Origin: Homoserinimonas sp. OAct 916
GTDB taxonomy: Bacteria; Actinomycetota; Actinomycetes; Actinomycetales; Microbacteriaceae
Assembly (NCBI RefSeq): GCF_003260275.1
Contig: NZ_QJHB01000001.1
Location: forward strand, 310,001-374,000
Direction: 5' to 3'
DNA length: 64,000 nucleotides
Shown here one piece after another: positions 1-8,022 of the stretch. Numbering within the stretch: the first letter of the stretch is position 1; every line of letters starts with the position of its first letter. The position numbers and the translations under genes are program-made. The notes beneath the pieces are model-generated. The model did no database searches. It was not told the DNA's origin and worked only from the letters and a program-made list of their open reading frames with translations.

Positions 1-706
1 GGGCATGCTCTTCGGCGTCGTTCAGCCGTCCGCTGCTGAAACTCGTCGAGATGTAGGGCACCGTCAGGGCCGCGGACACTCGTCTATCCGGGCCGAAGAC
101 CGGGTAGACCAGGTCGGTGACACCGGGCTGGATACTGTCATCGGCGCGCTCGAACCCGTGCTCGCGGATGGTGTCGAGCCGTTCGGCCATGGCCCGGCCG
201 GCACGCGGTTGCAGGGACGCGAGCCACGCGTCGCGCACATCGTCGTCCTGGTGCGCCATCAACAGCGCCCCGGTCGCGGTGGTGTCGATCGGAAACGTGG
301 CACCCACACGGACGTGGAATCCGAAATCGGCGGGACTCTCGACCTGGGCGAGGATCAGAACCCGTCCCGCCTCGAGCATCCCGAGGTTGCATGATTGCCG
401 CACCCGGTCGGCCAGAAGGCGCATCGGATACTGCGCGGCCAGGATCAGGCCCCGCACCCCGTGGTGCCGGTGGGCCAGATCGAACATTCGGAGCGACAAC
501 GAATACAGGCCGGACTGGGGATGCCGATAGATGTACCCCCTGGCCTGCAACGTCTGCAGCACCCGGAAGATCTGGCTGGCGGAGCGCTCGACCCGTTCCG
601 CGATCTCTCCCTGGGCCAGGCCACCGGATTGTCCCGCCAGAAGCTCCAGGATGTCCAACGCCTTGTCCAGCGCCGGCACCGAGTAATCGGGTGCGGTGGC
701 GCTCAC
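1..706 (-). CDS. IclR-family transcriptional regulator (3' end outside window)
   Basis: Reading leftwards from a GTG at 706, the frame is open to the window edge (235 codons). The N-terminus has the IclR winged-helix pattern: PALDKALDILELLA, then a helix-turn-helix around residues 25-60 with SASQIFRVLQTLQARGYI. The rest matches the IclR effector domain, including a ..GATFPIDTTATGALLMA.. stretch and ..ERADDSIQPGVTDLVYPVF... Its GTGA start overlaps the stop of the hydrolase homologue by 4 bp, so the two are translationally coupled. Inference: it probably controls its own operon and perhaps neighbouring nucleoside genes; a palindrome at 1898-1913 is a possible site. The C-terminal residues lie beyond base 1. 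The effector is unknown. Confidence 0.88.
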   Translation of the reverse strand, partial: MSATAPDYSVPALDKALDILELLAGQSGGLAQGEIAERVERSASQIFRVLQTLQARGYIYRHPQSGLYSLSLRMFDLAHRHHGVRGLILAAQYPMRLLADRVRQSCNLGMLEAGRVLILAQVESPADFGFHVRVGATFPIDTTATGALLMAHQDDDVRDAWLASLQPRAGRAMAERLDTIREHGFERADDSIQPGVTDLVYPVFGPDRRVSAALTVPYISTSFSSGRLNDAEEHA

Positions 707-1890
707 CGATCCACCTGCATGGTGGCGAGCATCCGCCTCGCGATCTCACGGTTGAGATCATCAGGAACCGGATGCGCACCCGCGGTGAGTTCCGCCGGCC
801 GCCTCGCCACTCGCTCAAGCGACATCGCCTGCAACAGGAAGCCGAGATCCATCGACTCGAGCGAGTTGCCCTTGGGCTCCCGGCCCGCCAGGTTGAACAT
901 TCGACCACCGGCAATCAATGTCAGGTACCGCCCGTCGGCGAACTCGACCTGTTCGATCCCGTCGTCGACCTCTCGTACCCGCTCGGCGTGCGCGGTCAGC
1001 GCCGACACATCGATCTCCCACGCAAAATGGCCGCAGTTCGCGAGAACGGCCCCGGACTCCATCCGGGCGAAGTCCTCTGGCCCCAAGACGTTCGGCCTCC
1101 CCGTTGCGGTGATGAAGACTTCTCCCCACCCCGCCAGATCACTCGTCGCGCCCACACGGAATCCGTCCATCGCTGCTTCGAATGCCTTCAGCTCATCGCG
1201 TTCCACCACAGCCACCCGGCCCCCGAGCGCGCGAAGGTACTGGGCGACACCGCGTCCGCACCAGCCGTAGCCGATTACGACGAATCGGCGCCCGGGCACC
1301 ATCAGGTTGGTGATGCGCATGAAACTCTCCACCACCGACTGTCCCACGGCGTGTTTGTTCTCGCCGATCTGCTTGAGCGGGCTGTCGTTGATCACGATGA
1401 CCGGGTACGGCACTCGGCCAGCGAGCTCACCGCGCAGCCGATCTCCCCCGGAGGTGGTCTCCTCGGTGGCGCCGATGATTCGTGCGGTGGTGCCGTCGCG
1501 CACACCCTGCGCAATCAGGTCGCCGCCGTTGTCCAGGATGATGTCGGGCTGCAATGCCAACACGTGCGTGAGGTTCTCGGCGTGCTGCTCGGCCGTGTCG
1601 TCACGCGCCCCGTAGATCGTCATGCCCTGGCTGCGCAGCACGGCGACGATGTCATCCTGGGTCGAGCCGTGGTTTCCGGTGGCGACGATTTCGGCGCCAC
1701 CGGCGGCAAGCACCTCGAGCAGCACGGCCGTCTTCGGGTCGAGGTGGATGGCCACTCCGATCCGCAGGCGGCGAAAGGGTCTGCTCTCGGCGAACTCGTC
1801 CTTGATCGCGGCCAGTAGGCGCATTCGCGAGCGGATCCAGTCAAGCCGTCGTTCCCCGTGCTGAACCAGGGTGTCGCCAGTGAGTACCAT
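703..1890 (-). CDS. S-adenosylhomocysteine hydrolase-like protein (divergent)
   Basis: The 395-residue protein has the adenosylhomocysteinase layout: substrate-binding HLDPKTAVLLE (His49), an Asp-Asn at 120-121, EETT at 143-146, NDSPLK with Lys173, and the Rossmann GYGWCGRG at 207-214 for NAD. It is shorter than usual (family about 430-490) and lacks the C-terminal KPDHYRY tail that closes over NAD in true SAH hydrolases. The catalytic Asp that follows Lys (human Asp190) is Glu177 here. It may hydrolyse SAH or act on another nucleoside thioether or adenosine-like substrate. The adjacent adenosine deaminase would remove the adenosine product. It is the first gene of a two-gene unit with the IclR regulator and is probably leaderless (TAAACT six bases before the ATG). 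Confidence 0.75.
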   Translation of the reverse strand: MVLTGDTLVQHGERRLDWIRSRMRLLAAIKDEFAESRPFRRLRIGVAIHLDPKTAVLLEVLAAGGAEIVATGNHGSTQDDIVAVLRSQGMTIYGARDDTAEQHAENLTHVLALQPDIILDNGGDLIAQGVRDGTTARIIGATEETTSGGDRLRGELAGRVPYPVIVINDSPLKQIGENKHAVGQSVVESFMRITNLMVPGRRFVVIGYGWCGRGVAQYLRALGGRVAVVERDELKAFEAAMDGFRVGATSDLAGWGEVFITATGRPNVLGPEDFARMESGAVLANCGHFAWEIDVSALTAHAERVREVDDGIEQVEFADGRYLTLIAGGRMFNLAGREPKGNSLESMDLGFLLQAMSLERVARRPAELTAGAHPVPDDLNREIARRMLATMQVDR

Positions 1891-1896
1891 GCATCG

Positions 1897-1913
1897 AGTT
1901 TACTCAGGTAAAC
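1897..1913 (-). promoter_or_regulatory. Leaderless promoter with overlapping palindromic operator
   Basis: TAAACT (1897-1902) sits six bases before the ATG at 1890, the spacing of a leaderless actinobacterial promoter. The inverted repeat GTTTAC-N4-GTAAAC (1898-1913) overlaps this -10 box. A repressor bound there would block transcription; the IclR protein encoded in the same unit is the obvious candidate. No Shine-Dalgarno sequence is seen. Confidence 0.45.
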
Positions 1914-1971
1914 GAGAGTTTTGTATATAAAACCTCTGACGCGGCCACGATTGGCGCCCCGCAAACTCCCC

Positions 1972-2030
1972 GGCAACGCGGGTGCGGCAACGCGGGTGCC
2001 TTGACACGAGTGCTGCGACACGAGTGCTGC
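1972..2030. repeat. Two adjacent 14-bp tandem duplications
   Basis: GGCAACGCGGGTGC is present twice in perfect tandem (1972-1985, 1986-1999). Three bases later GACACGAGTGCTGC is again present twice (2003-2016, 2017-2030). The pair lies in the spacer just after the add stop codon. No coding frame runs through it. Confidence 0.9.
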
Positions 2031-2063
2031 GACGACGGGTCAGTGATACCGCCGCCGGGTTGC

Positions 2064-3197
2064 TCAGTCGCCGGCGTCGAGCCCCTGGTCGAAGCCGTGC
2101 GCGATCTGGTCGGCCAGCTCCTCGCGGTCTTCCAGCGGCAGGAACGCCGCCGCCGCCGCATTCTGCTGGAACACCTCGAGGTCGGACACGTCGTAACTGA
2201 AGGCATCCGCCAGTATCGACAACTCCCTGCTCAAAGTGGTGTTGCTCATGAGTCGGTTGTCCGTATTGACCGTGACGGCGAACCCGAGTTGGTAGAGCAG
2301 GTCGAACGGGTGTTTCTCGATCTCACTCCCCCACGCCGCGATCGCCCCGGTCTGCAGGTTCGAGGTCGGGCTCAGCTCCAGCGCGATACGCCGGTCCTTC
2401 ACCCATTGCGCGACAGGTCCGACTGTGACGTACATCGTATCGGCATCCTCGCTGTCGACCTCCATGTCCTCGGCGATGCGCACCCCGTGCCCGAGCCTGA
2501 GCGCCCGCCCGTCGAAGAGGGCGGAGCGGATGCTGTCGATCCCGGCTGCCTCCCCGGCATGCACGGTGACGGGAAGATATTGCAGCGCCAGATAGTCGAA
2601 CGTGCCTGCCATGAGGCTCGCCGGAAAGCCGTCTTCCGGACCGGCAACGTCGAATCCGACCACACCGTCCAACCGATGACGCACCGCAAGTTCGGCGATA
2701 TCTCTCGCACGATCGCCCTGGCGCATCGCCGACAGGAGTTGGCCGACGCGGATGTCCCGGCCCAGGTGCGCCGCGTCGTCGACCCCCTCGTCGATCCCCT
2801 CCTGCACTGCGTGGACCGCGTCGTCGAGACTCAGGCCCCGCTCCAGGTGCTGTTCCGGAGCCCAGCGCACCTCGCCGTAGATCACGCCGTCGGCCACCAG
2901 GTCATTCACATATTCGCGGGCGCACCGCACCAACCCCTCCCGGGTCTGCATCACGGCGCACGTCACCTCGAACGTCTTCAGGTACTCGAGCAACGACCCC
3001 GAGTCGGATCGCTCGGCGAACCACCCGGCGAGCGCCTGGGGCTCCGTCTCGGGTAGCTCATAGCCGACCCCGTCGGCGAGTTCGATGATCGTCTGCGGCC
3101 TGAGGCCGCCGTCGAGGTGGTCGTGCAGGGAGATTTTGGGAAGATCTCGAATGCTCGCCCCACTCGCCAGCAGATAGTTCACATCTGTCAGTGCCAC
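2064..3197 (-). CDS. add: Adenosine deaminase
   Basis: Hydrolytically deaminates adenosine (and deoxyadenosine) to inosine in the cytosol. Diagnostic motifs: SLHDHLDG with zinc ligands His25 and His27, VTVHAGEA with the catalytic Glu, LGHG, SPTSNLQTG, and the NTDN zinc-Asp motif in the form common in actinobacterial Add. I chose the GTG at 3197 because a GGAGG lies five bases upstream, giving 377 residues, close to family length. An ATG at 3233 would add 12 residues but has no ribosome site. The gene stands alone on the minus strand, back to back with the nucleoside hydrolase. Its product is a substrate for that enzyme. Confidence 0.93.
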   Translation of the reverse strand: MALTDVNYLLASGASIRDLPKISLHDHLDGGLRPQTIIELADGVGYELPETEPQALAGWFAERSDSGSLLEYLKTFEVTCAVMQTREGLVRCAREYVNDLVADGVIYGEVRWAPEQHLERGLSLDDAVHAVQEGIDEGVDDAAHLGRDIRVGQLLSAMRQGDRARDIAELAVRHRLDGVVGFDVAGPEDGFPASLMAGTFDYLALQYLPVTVHAGEAAGIDSIRSALFDGRALRLGHGVRIAEDMEVDSEDADTMYVTVGPVAQWVKDRRIALELSPTSNLQTGAIAAWGSEIEKHPFDLLYQLGFAVTVNTDNRLMSNTTLSRELSILADAFSYDVSDLEVFQQNAAAAAFLPLEDREELADQIAHGFDQGLDAGD

Positions 3198-3323
3198 AAC
3201 ATCCTCCTCGACCGCCGGCGCCGGTGCCGGCATGCCAGTCCAAACCTACCGGCACCGCGCAACGAGCAACAGCGGCAGTTGCCCGGGATGCGGGTGCGCA
3301 CCGTCTCTGATCCCGTCTGCCGC

Positions 3324-3329
3324 TACATT
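3324..3329 (+). promoter_or_regulatory. Leaderless -10 box of the nucleoside hydrolase
   Basis: TACATT ends six bases before the ATG at 3336, so transcription should start at or next to the start codon. The GAGGA directly before the ATG is too close to work as a ribosome site. No convincing -35 is seen. Confidence 0.4.
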
Positions 3330-3335
3330 TGAGGA

Positions 3336-4277
3336 ATGCCGAAGAAGATCATCCTGGACTGTGACCCGGGTCACGACGATGCCATCGCGCTGCTGCTCGC
3401 CCACGGGAACCCCGAGATCGAACTGGTCGCCGTCACCACCGTGGTCGGCAACCAGACGTTGGACAAGGTGACTCGCAACGCCCTCGCCGTCGCCGAGATC
3501 GCCGGCATCACCGGGGTTCCGTTCGCCGCGGGCATGCACCGCCCGCTGGTGCGCGAGGTCGAGACCGCACCGTCGATCCACGGCGACTCCGGCATGGACG
3601 GCCCCGTTCTGCCCGAACCGACGATGCCGTTGGATCCCCGTCATGCGGTCGACCTGATCATTGACACCATCATGGCCCACGAGGTTGGCGAGATCACTCT
3701 GGTCCCGACCGGAGGTCTGACCAACATTGCAATGGCCGCCCGGCGCGAGCCCCGCATCGTCGAGCGAGTCAAAGAGGTCGTACTCATGGGGGGTGGCTAC
3801 AGCGTCGGCAACTGGAGCGCGGCCGCGGAGTTCAATATCGTGATCGACCCCGAGGCGGCCCACATCGTGTTCAACGAGAAGTGGCCGTTGACGATGGTGG
3901 GCCTGGATGTCACCCACCAGGCCCTCGCCACCCCCGATGTCGTGGCCGCTGTCGCCGCCGTCGGCACGAAGCCCGGCCAATTCGTGCTGGAGCTGCTGGA
4001 GTTCTTCGGCCGCACCTACAAAGTGGCCCAGGGATTTGATGCGCCGCCGGTGCACGACCCGTGCGCGGTCGCCTTCGTGATCGACCCGTCTGTCTTGCAG
4101 GTTCGCCGCGCGCCTCTCGACGTTGAGCTCACCGGCACCCTGACGTTGGGGATGACGGTCGCCGACTTTCGGTTGCCCGCACCTGCCGACTGCACCACCC
4201 AGGTAGCGGTGGGCCTCGATCAGGAGAAGTTCTGGGCTCTGGTGATCGACGCGCTGGAGAGGATCGGCAACCCCTGA
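3336..4277 (+). CDS. Inosine-uridine preferring nucleoside hydrolase
   Basis: Splits ribonucleosides into ribose and free base. The N-terminus carries the calcium-binding signature LDCDPGHDDAIA. The middle has a long strand-loop with MGGGYSVGN and AEFNIVIDPEAA, and a PPVHDPCAV motif near the C-terminus completes the active site, all typical of the IunH/Rih family. At 313 residues the length is normal. Substrate preference (purine or pyrimidine) cannot be read from the sequence. Context (adenosine and cytidine deaminases, a nucleoside importer) fits salvage and use of nucleosides as carbon source. Confidence 0.92.
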   Translation: MPKKIILDCDPGHDDAIALLLAHGNPEIELVAVTTVVGNQTLDKVTRNALAVAEIAGITGVPFAAGMHRPLVREVETAPSIHGDSGMDGPVLPEPTMPLDPRHAVDLIIDTIMAHEVGEITLVPTGGLTNIAMAARREPRIVERVKEVVLMGGGYSVGNWSAAAEFNIVIDPEAAHIVFNEKWPLTMVGLDVTHQALATPDVVAAVAAVGTKPGQFVLELLEFFGRTYKVAQGFDAPPVHDPCAVAFVIDPSVLQVRRAPLDVELTGTLTLGMTVADFRLPAPADCTTQVAVGLDQEKFWALVIDALERIGNP

Positions 4278-4341
4278 CCAGCATGATCCCATCGCTTGTG
4301 GCCACCGGCCGCGCCCGCCTCGCCCCCCGAGGCGGTCACCA

Positions 4342-6384
4342 GTGACCGTGTGGCTGGGCGAACTCGGAGTTCTCGGAGCGGCCCTGGCTGTGGTCTTCGT
4401 TCCCGGGCTGGCGCTTTCCTGGCTCCTCGGCGCGCGCGGAATCCTCCTGATCGGCTGGGCTGCCCCGTTCACGGCTGCGATCGTGGGGGTGACCGTGCTG
4501 GCTGCCCAGATCCTGCCCTTCCGGTGGGGACCGGCCGCCGTTCTGGTCAGCACGGTCGCCCTGTGCGCGCTCACCCGGGGCGCACGAGCGCTTTGGCGCC
4601 GCAGGTGGCCTGACGTGATGGCCGGCGGTGCCGGGCGACGCGACCTGGTCGTGGGGCTGATCGGGTTGCTGATCGGGGCCGCCTTGATCGCGCCGAGGCT
4701 GGCCGAAGCCTTCGGCGCCCCGTCGAACATCTCCCAGACCTTCGACAACGTTTACCACCTGAACGCGGTGCGGTTCATCGTCGACGGCGGCAGCGCCTCG
4801 CCGTTCCAGCAGATGATCCCCGGTTTCTATCCAGACCTGTGGCATGCCATCACCGCGCTGGTGGTGCAGACCACGGGCACCACCATCCCGATCGCCATCA
4901 ATATCGTCAGCATCGTTCTCGGTGCGTTCGTCTGGCCGCTCAGTTGCATGCTCCTTGTGCGCGTGATCGTCGGGGCCCGACCGGTAGCCGTGCTGCTCGC
5001 CGCTGTGCTCGCCGCCGGCTTCGCAGGTTTCCCCCTCCTGATGCTCGACTTCGGGGTGCTCTACCCCAATGTGCTCTCCATCTCGTTGTTGCCGGCCGTC
5101 TTCGGCGCCGTCATCGTGGTCGCGCGGCTGGGCGCGCAGCCGGTGATCAGCGCGCCAGCGGCCCTGTGGACGCTCCTGGCGCTGGTCCCCGCACTCGCAC
5201 TGGCCCATCCGAGCTCGCTGATGGCGTTGATCGCGGTGAGCTTCCCGATCGCCGTGGTGGCCGCGGTGCGCAACTTCCGCGAGCTGCGAGCCGCCGATGC
5301 CTCGCCCCGGGTCGTCGTGGCGACGGTGGCAGCCTGGTCGGCGGGGGTGAGCGCCGCGATTGTTCTGCTCCTTCTCGCACGCCCCACCCCGGAACAGGCG
5401 TTCTGGAAGCCCAATTCCACCGTCCTGAATGCCCTGTGGTCAGTCGTGTCGAACTCGGCGGCGGGGAAACCGGTCGCCTGGGCTGTCAGCATCCTGATGG
5501 TCATCGGTCTTGTGGCGCTGGTCGTGCAGCGCAGGCAGGGCTGGTTGGTCTGGTCCTTCATCGTGATGGCCGGGCTCTATGTCGTCTGCGCCAGCTTTCC
5601 TGTCGGGGTTCTCCGGTATGGCCTCACAGGGTCGTGGTACAGCGACAGCGTTCGCCTGGCCGCGCTACTGCCTGTCGTCGCACTCCCCCTGGCGACGGTC
5701 GGCGGCCTGTGGCTGATCGAATGGATCGTGGCGCTCAGCGCCCGCATTCGTTCCGCGAACCGCTCCGACAGCATCCGGGACGAGGCCGTCTCAGGGGCAG
5801 GCAGTGCACGTCCGGCACCCCCACCGATCAGCGCTGACGGAGCCCGCAGAAACAGCATCCGCCCGCGCGCCCTCACCTGGATCGTCGGCGCGGCGCTGAT
5901 CACCGCCGTGGCCCTTGCCAGCCAGACGGGAGCCGCGATGCAGGCCGCGACGGCATCGGCAGAGCGAAGCTATCGGATCGGCGAACACGCCCCGCTGCTG
6001 TCACTGGATGAACAAACGTTGCTCGAGCGGCTGGACGCAGACGTCCCCGTCGATGCAGTGATCGTCGGGAGCCCCTGGACCGGCACCTCCCTCTCATTCG
6101 CGCTGGCGAACCGCTATTCCCTCATCCCGCACATCTACACCGAACTCGACCAGGACATGACCACCATTGTTGATCACCTGAATCAGGCGAAAAGCGATCC
6201 GCAGGTGTGTCCGGCGCTGGCGCGCACCGGTGTGCGGTTCGTGCTCGACTTCGGCCCCCACGAGGTGCACAACGGTTCGCATCCGTATCCCGGCCTGGCC
6301 GACCTGTCCGATTCCGACGCCGTCACCCTCATCGACGAGCAGGGCGATGCCCGACTGTATGAAGTGACCGCCTGCATGAAGTGA
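4342..6384 (+). CDS. Polytopic membrane protein, DUF6541-like
   Basis: A 680-residue protein with a GTG start. The first ~480 residues contain about a dozen hydrophobic segments; a soluble extracytoplasmic C-terminal part (residues ~520-680) follows a final membrane segment. The layout resembles actinobacterial DUF6541 proteins and other GT-C-type membrane glycosyltransferases, so transfer of a sugar from a lipid carrier outside the membrane is a reasonable guess but not shown. The convergent neighbours, a GT2 enzyme and GtrA, support an envelope glycan role. A 17-bp tandem duplication covers the last codons and alters the C-terminus. Confidence 0.6.
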   Translation: MTVWLGELGVLGAALAVVFVPGLALSWLLGARGILLIGWAAPFTAAIVGVTVLAAQILPFRWGPAAVLVSTVALCALTRGARALWRRRWPDVMAGGAGRRDLVVGLIGLLIGAALIAPRLAEAFGAPSNISQTFDNVYHLNAVRFIVDGGSASPFQQMIPGFYPDLWHAITALVVQTTGTTIPIAINIVSIVLGAFVWPLSCMLLVRVIVGARPVAVLLAAVLAAGFAGFPLLMLDFGVLYPNVLSISLLPAVFGAVIVVARLGAQPVISAPAALWTLLALVPALALAHPSSLMALIAVSFPIAVVAAVRNFRELRAADASPRVVVATVAAWSAGVSAAIVLLLLARPTPEQAFWKPNSTVLNALWSVVSNSAAGKPVAWAVSILMVIGLVALVVQRRQGWLVWSFIVMAGLYVVCASFPVGVLRYGLTGSWYSDSVRLAALLPVVALPLATVGGLWLIEWIVALSARIRSANRSDSIRDEAVSGAGSARPAPPPISADGARRNSIRPRALTWIVGAALITAVALASQTGAAMQAATASAERSYRIGEHAPLLSLDEQTLLERLDADVPVDAVIVGSPWTGTSLSFALANRYSLIPHIYTELDQDMTTIVDHLNQAKSDPQVCPALARTGVRFVLDFGPHEVHNGSHPYPGLADLSDSDAVTLIDEQGDARLYEVTACMK

Positions 6385-6392
6385 CCGCCTGC
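6359..6392. repeat. 17-bp tandem duplication across a stop codon
   Basis: ATGAAGTGACCGCCTGC occurs twice in perfect tandem (6359-6375, 6376-6392). The stop codon of the DUF6541-like gene lies in the second copy. With a single copy the frame would end ..TACR instead of ..TACMK, so the duplication changed only the tail. Confidence 0.9.
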
Positions 6393-6422
6393 CGGTGACA
6401 CGGCCCGAGGCGCAGCCCCTGG

Positions 6423-7382
6423 TCAGTCGGCGAACGGCGCAAGGTTGGGCGTCGATGGGCTCGCCTGGATATCCAGCTGCAGGGCACTGATCAACAGCTG
6501 GGTGCCGATCATCAGGGGCAAGGCGGCCAGCATCACCGTGGCCGCGGTGGCGACGACGGAGCCCGCCACCTGAAAGGCCACCCAGATCGCGACGACAAGC
6601 CCGAAGCCGAACAGAATGATGCCGAGCACCAGAAGCAGAGCGATCGGGGAGAACGACCAGAGAACATAGCGGTACCAGATTCGTCGCCAGAATCCGCGCG
6701 TGAGAAGGCCCATGATCTCCGGAATCACCCGCCCCAGTTTGATCCCTGAGACCTCTGCGCCGTACAAAGCCGGGATGGGCACGTCAGTGGCCGAGACCTG
6801 CAAGATGTTCAAATGGATGAGCAGGTCGTTCTCGAAGCTGTACCGCTGGGCCACACGGCTGAGGTCCACCCGCTTCAACACCTCGGTTCGGATAGCGGTG
6901 TAGCCATTCTGCGGGTCGAACAAGTGCCAATATCCGGACGCCAGCTTGGTCATGAACGAGAGAACGATGTTACCGATCACGCGGTGCCTGGGCATCCCTT
7001 GGAACGACTCCGGTGAGAAGAACCGGTTCGCCTTGGCAAATCCGTAGCCCAGCTGGGTGACGTGATCCAGAAGTGCGGGCAGATGCTGCGGATCCATCTG
7101 GGCGTCGCCGGCCATCACCACGTTCACGTCTGAGCCCAGTGCCATCGCAGCCTGGTGCCCGGTGATGATCGCCCCTCCGACACCGAGGTTCTGCTCGTGT
7201 CTGATCAGTGTCACGCGAGGGTCAGCGCTCGAGCGCACCACGGTGCTCGTCTCATCGGGGCTGCAGTCGTCGACGATGACGATGTGGTCCACGTAATCGG
7301 GCATGGTGTCGATCACCGTCAGGATCATTTCGGCCTCGTTGTACGCCGGCACGACAGCGGCGATCACGGCTGAGTTGAACAC
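6423..7382 (-). CDS. Family 2 glycosyltransferase, DPM1-like, membrane anchored
   Basis: The catalytic GT-A domain (residues ~1-225) shows VPAYNEAE, the nucleotide-binding VDDCSPDET, a GDAQMDP motif in place of the usual DxD, and a later ENDLLIH. Two hydrophobic segments at about 232-262 and 270-300 anchor the protein. This arrangement is typical of enzymes that load a sugar onto polyprenyl phosphate for use outside the membrane. It overlaps the end of gtrA by 19 bp and is its likely partner: GT2 makes the lipid-linked sugar and GtrA helps it cross. The sugar is not identifiable. Confidence 0.88.
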   Translation of the reverse strand: MFNSAVIAAVVPAYNEAEMILTVIDTMPDYVDHIVIVDDCSPDETSTVVRSSADPRVTLIRHEQNLGVGGAIITGHQAAMALGSDVNVVMAGDAQMDPQHLPALLDHVTQLGYGFAKANRFFSPESFQGMPRHRVIGNIVLSFMTKLASGYWHLFDPQNGYTAIRTEVLKRVDLSRVAQRYSFENDLLIHLNILQVSATDVPIPALYGAEVSGIKLGRVIPEIMGLLTRGFWRRIWYRYVLWSFSPIALLLVLGIILFGFGLVVAIWVAFQVAGSVVATAATVMLAALPLMIGTQLLISALQLDIQASPSTPNLAPFAD

Positions 7383-7843
7383 TGGTCTCTCGTCCCTGCC
7401 TCACCCGAGGCGAATACCCAATAGCGGTAGATGAAGTAATTCCACACGGTGGTCACCGCTGTTGCGATGACTTTACCGCCAACCCACCCCACTGGTGAGT
7501 CATTGACCCACCCCACGATGAGGATCGTCGCCAGGGTGTTGAAGGCAACAAGGATCGCGTACCTCACCAGGGCCTGGCCGTGCGGTGACTGGGACGTGAA
7601 GGCGAACACTCGTTGGATCGAGTAGGTGAAGAAGAAGGAGACGAGGAACGCGGTGCCGGTGGCCAGCCAGAGGGGCCACAACAACACCAGTTTCAGCAAC
7701 GCGAGTATGCCGAGGTCGACCAGGAACGCCGCGCCGCCGGCGAGCAGGTACCTGGTGGCACTGTGGTTCACCAGCCGAACCAGCCCGTTCGATGGCGGCA
7801 GGGGAACCTCGGCGCCGGCATCGGCCTCTGTGCCACTGCGCAT
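7364..7843 (-). CDS. GtrA family membrane protein
   Basis: Four hydrophobic segments in about 160 residues, beginning with YLLAGGAAFLVDLGIL and ending with a ..TVWNYFIYRYWVF.. motif, identify GtrA (Pfam PF04138). The family is implicated in flipping polyprenyl-linked sugars. I chose the ATG at 7843 because AAGGCGA stands seven bases upstream; ATG 7861 or TTG 7894 would add 6 or 17 residues. It is the first gene of a pair with the GT2 gene, whose start lies inside its 3' end. The unusual G-rich tract lies ~90 bp upstream. Confidence 0.82.
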   Translation of the reverse strand: MRSGTEADAGAEVPLPPSNGLVRLVNHSATRYLLAGGAAFLVDLGILALLKLVLLWPLWLATGTAFLVSFFFTYSIQRVFAFTSQSPHGQALVRYAILVAFNTLATILIVGWVNDSPVGWVGGKVIATAVTTVWNYFIYRYWVFASGEAGTRDQCSTQP

Positions 7844-7934
7844 TGCGTCTTCGCCTTTCATAATCCGTCGCCGAGAGGTGAGTAGATGGGGCAATAGCCG
7901 GCCGATAACCTCATCTGCTGCACTCTCGGCGCGT

Positions 7935-8022
7935 GGGGGGGGGGTGGGGTTGGGGGGTTGGGGTTGGGGGGGGGTGGGGTGGGAGCGGGGGGTGGGAGGT
8001 GGCGGGGGTGGGGGTGCGGGGG
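7935..8022 (+). repeat. G-rich tract, potential multi-quadruplex
   Basis: 88 bases of almost only G and T on the plus strand with at least nine runs of four or more G, including GGGGTTGGGG units. It begins ~90 bp before gtrA and ends exactly at the deoA stop codon. Transcription of deoA uses the plus strand as template, so a G-quadruplex here would sit in the polymerase's path. No gene is encoded. Confidence 0.85.
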
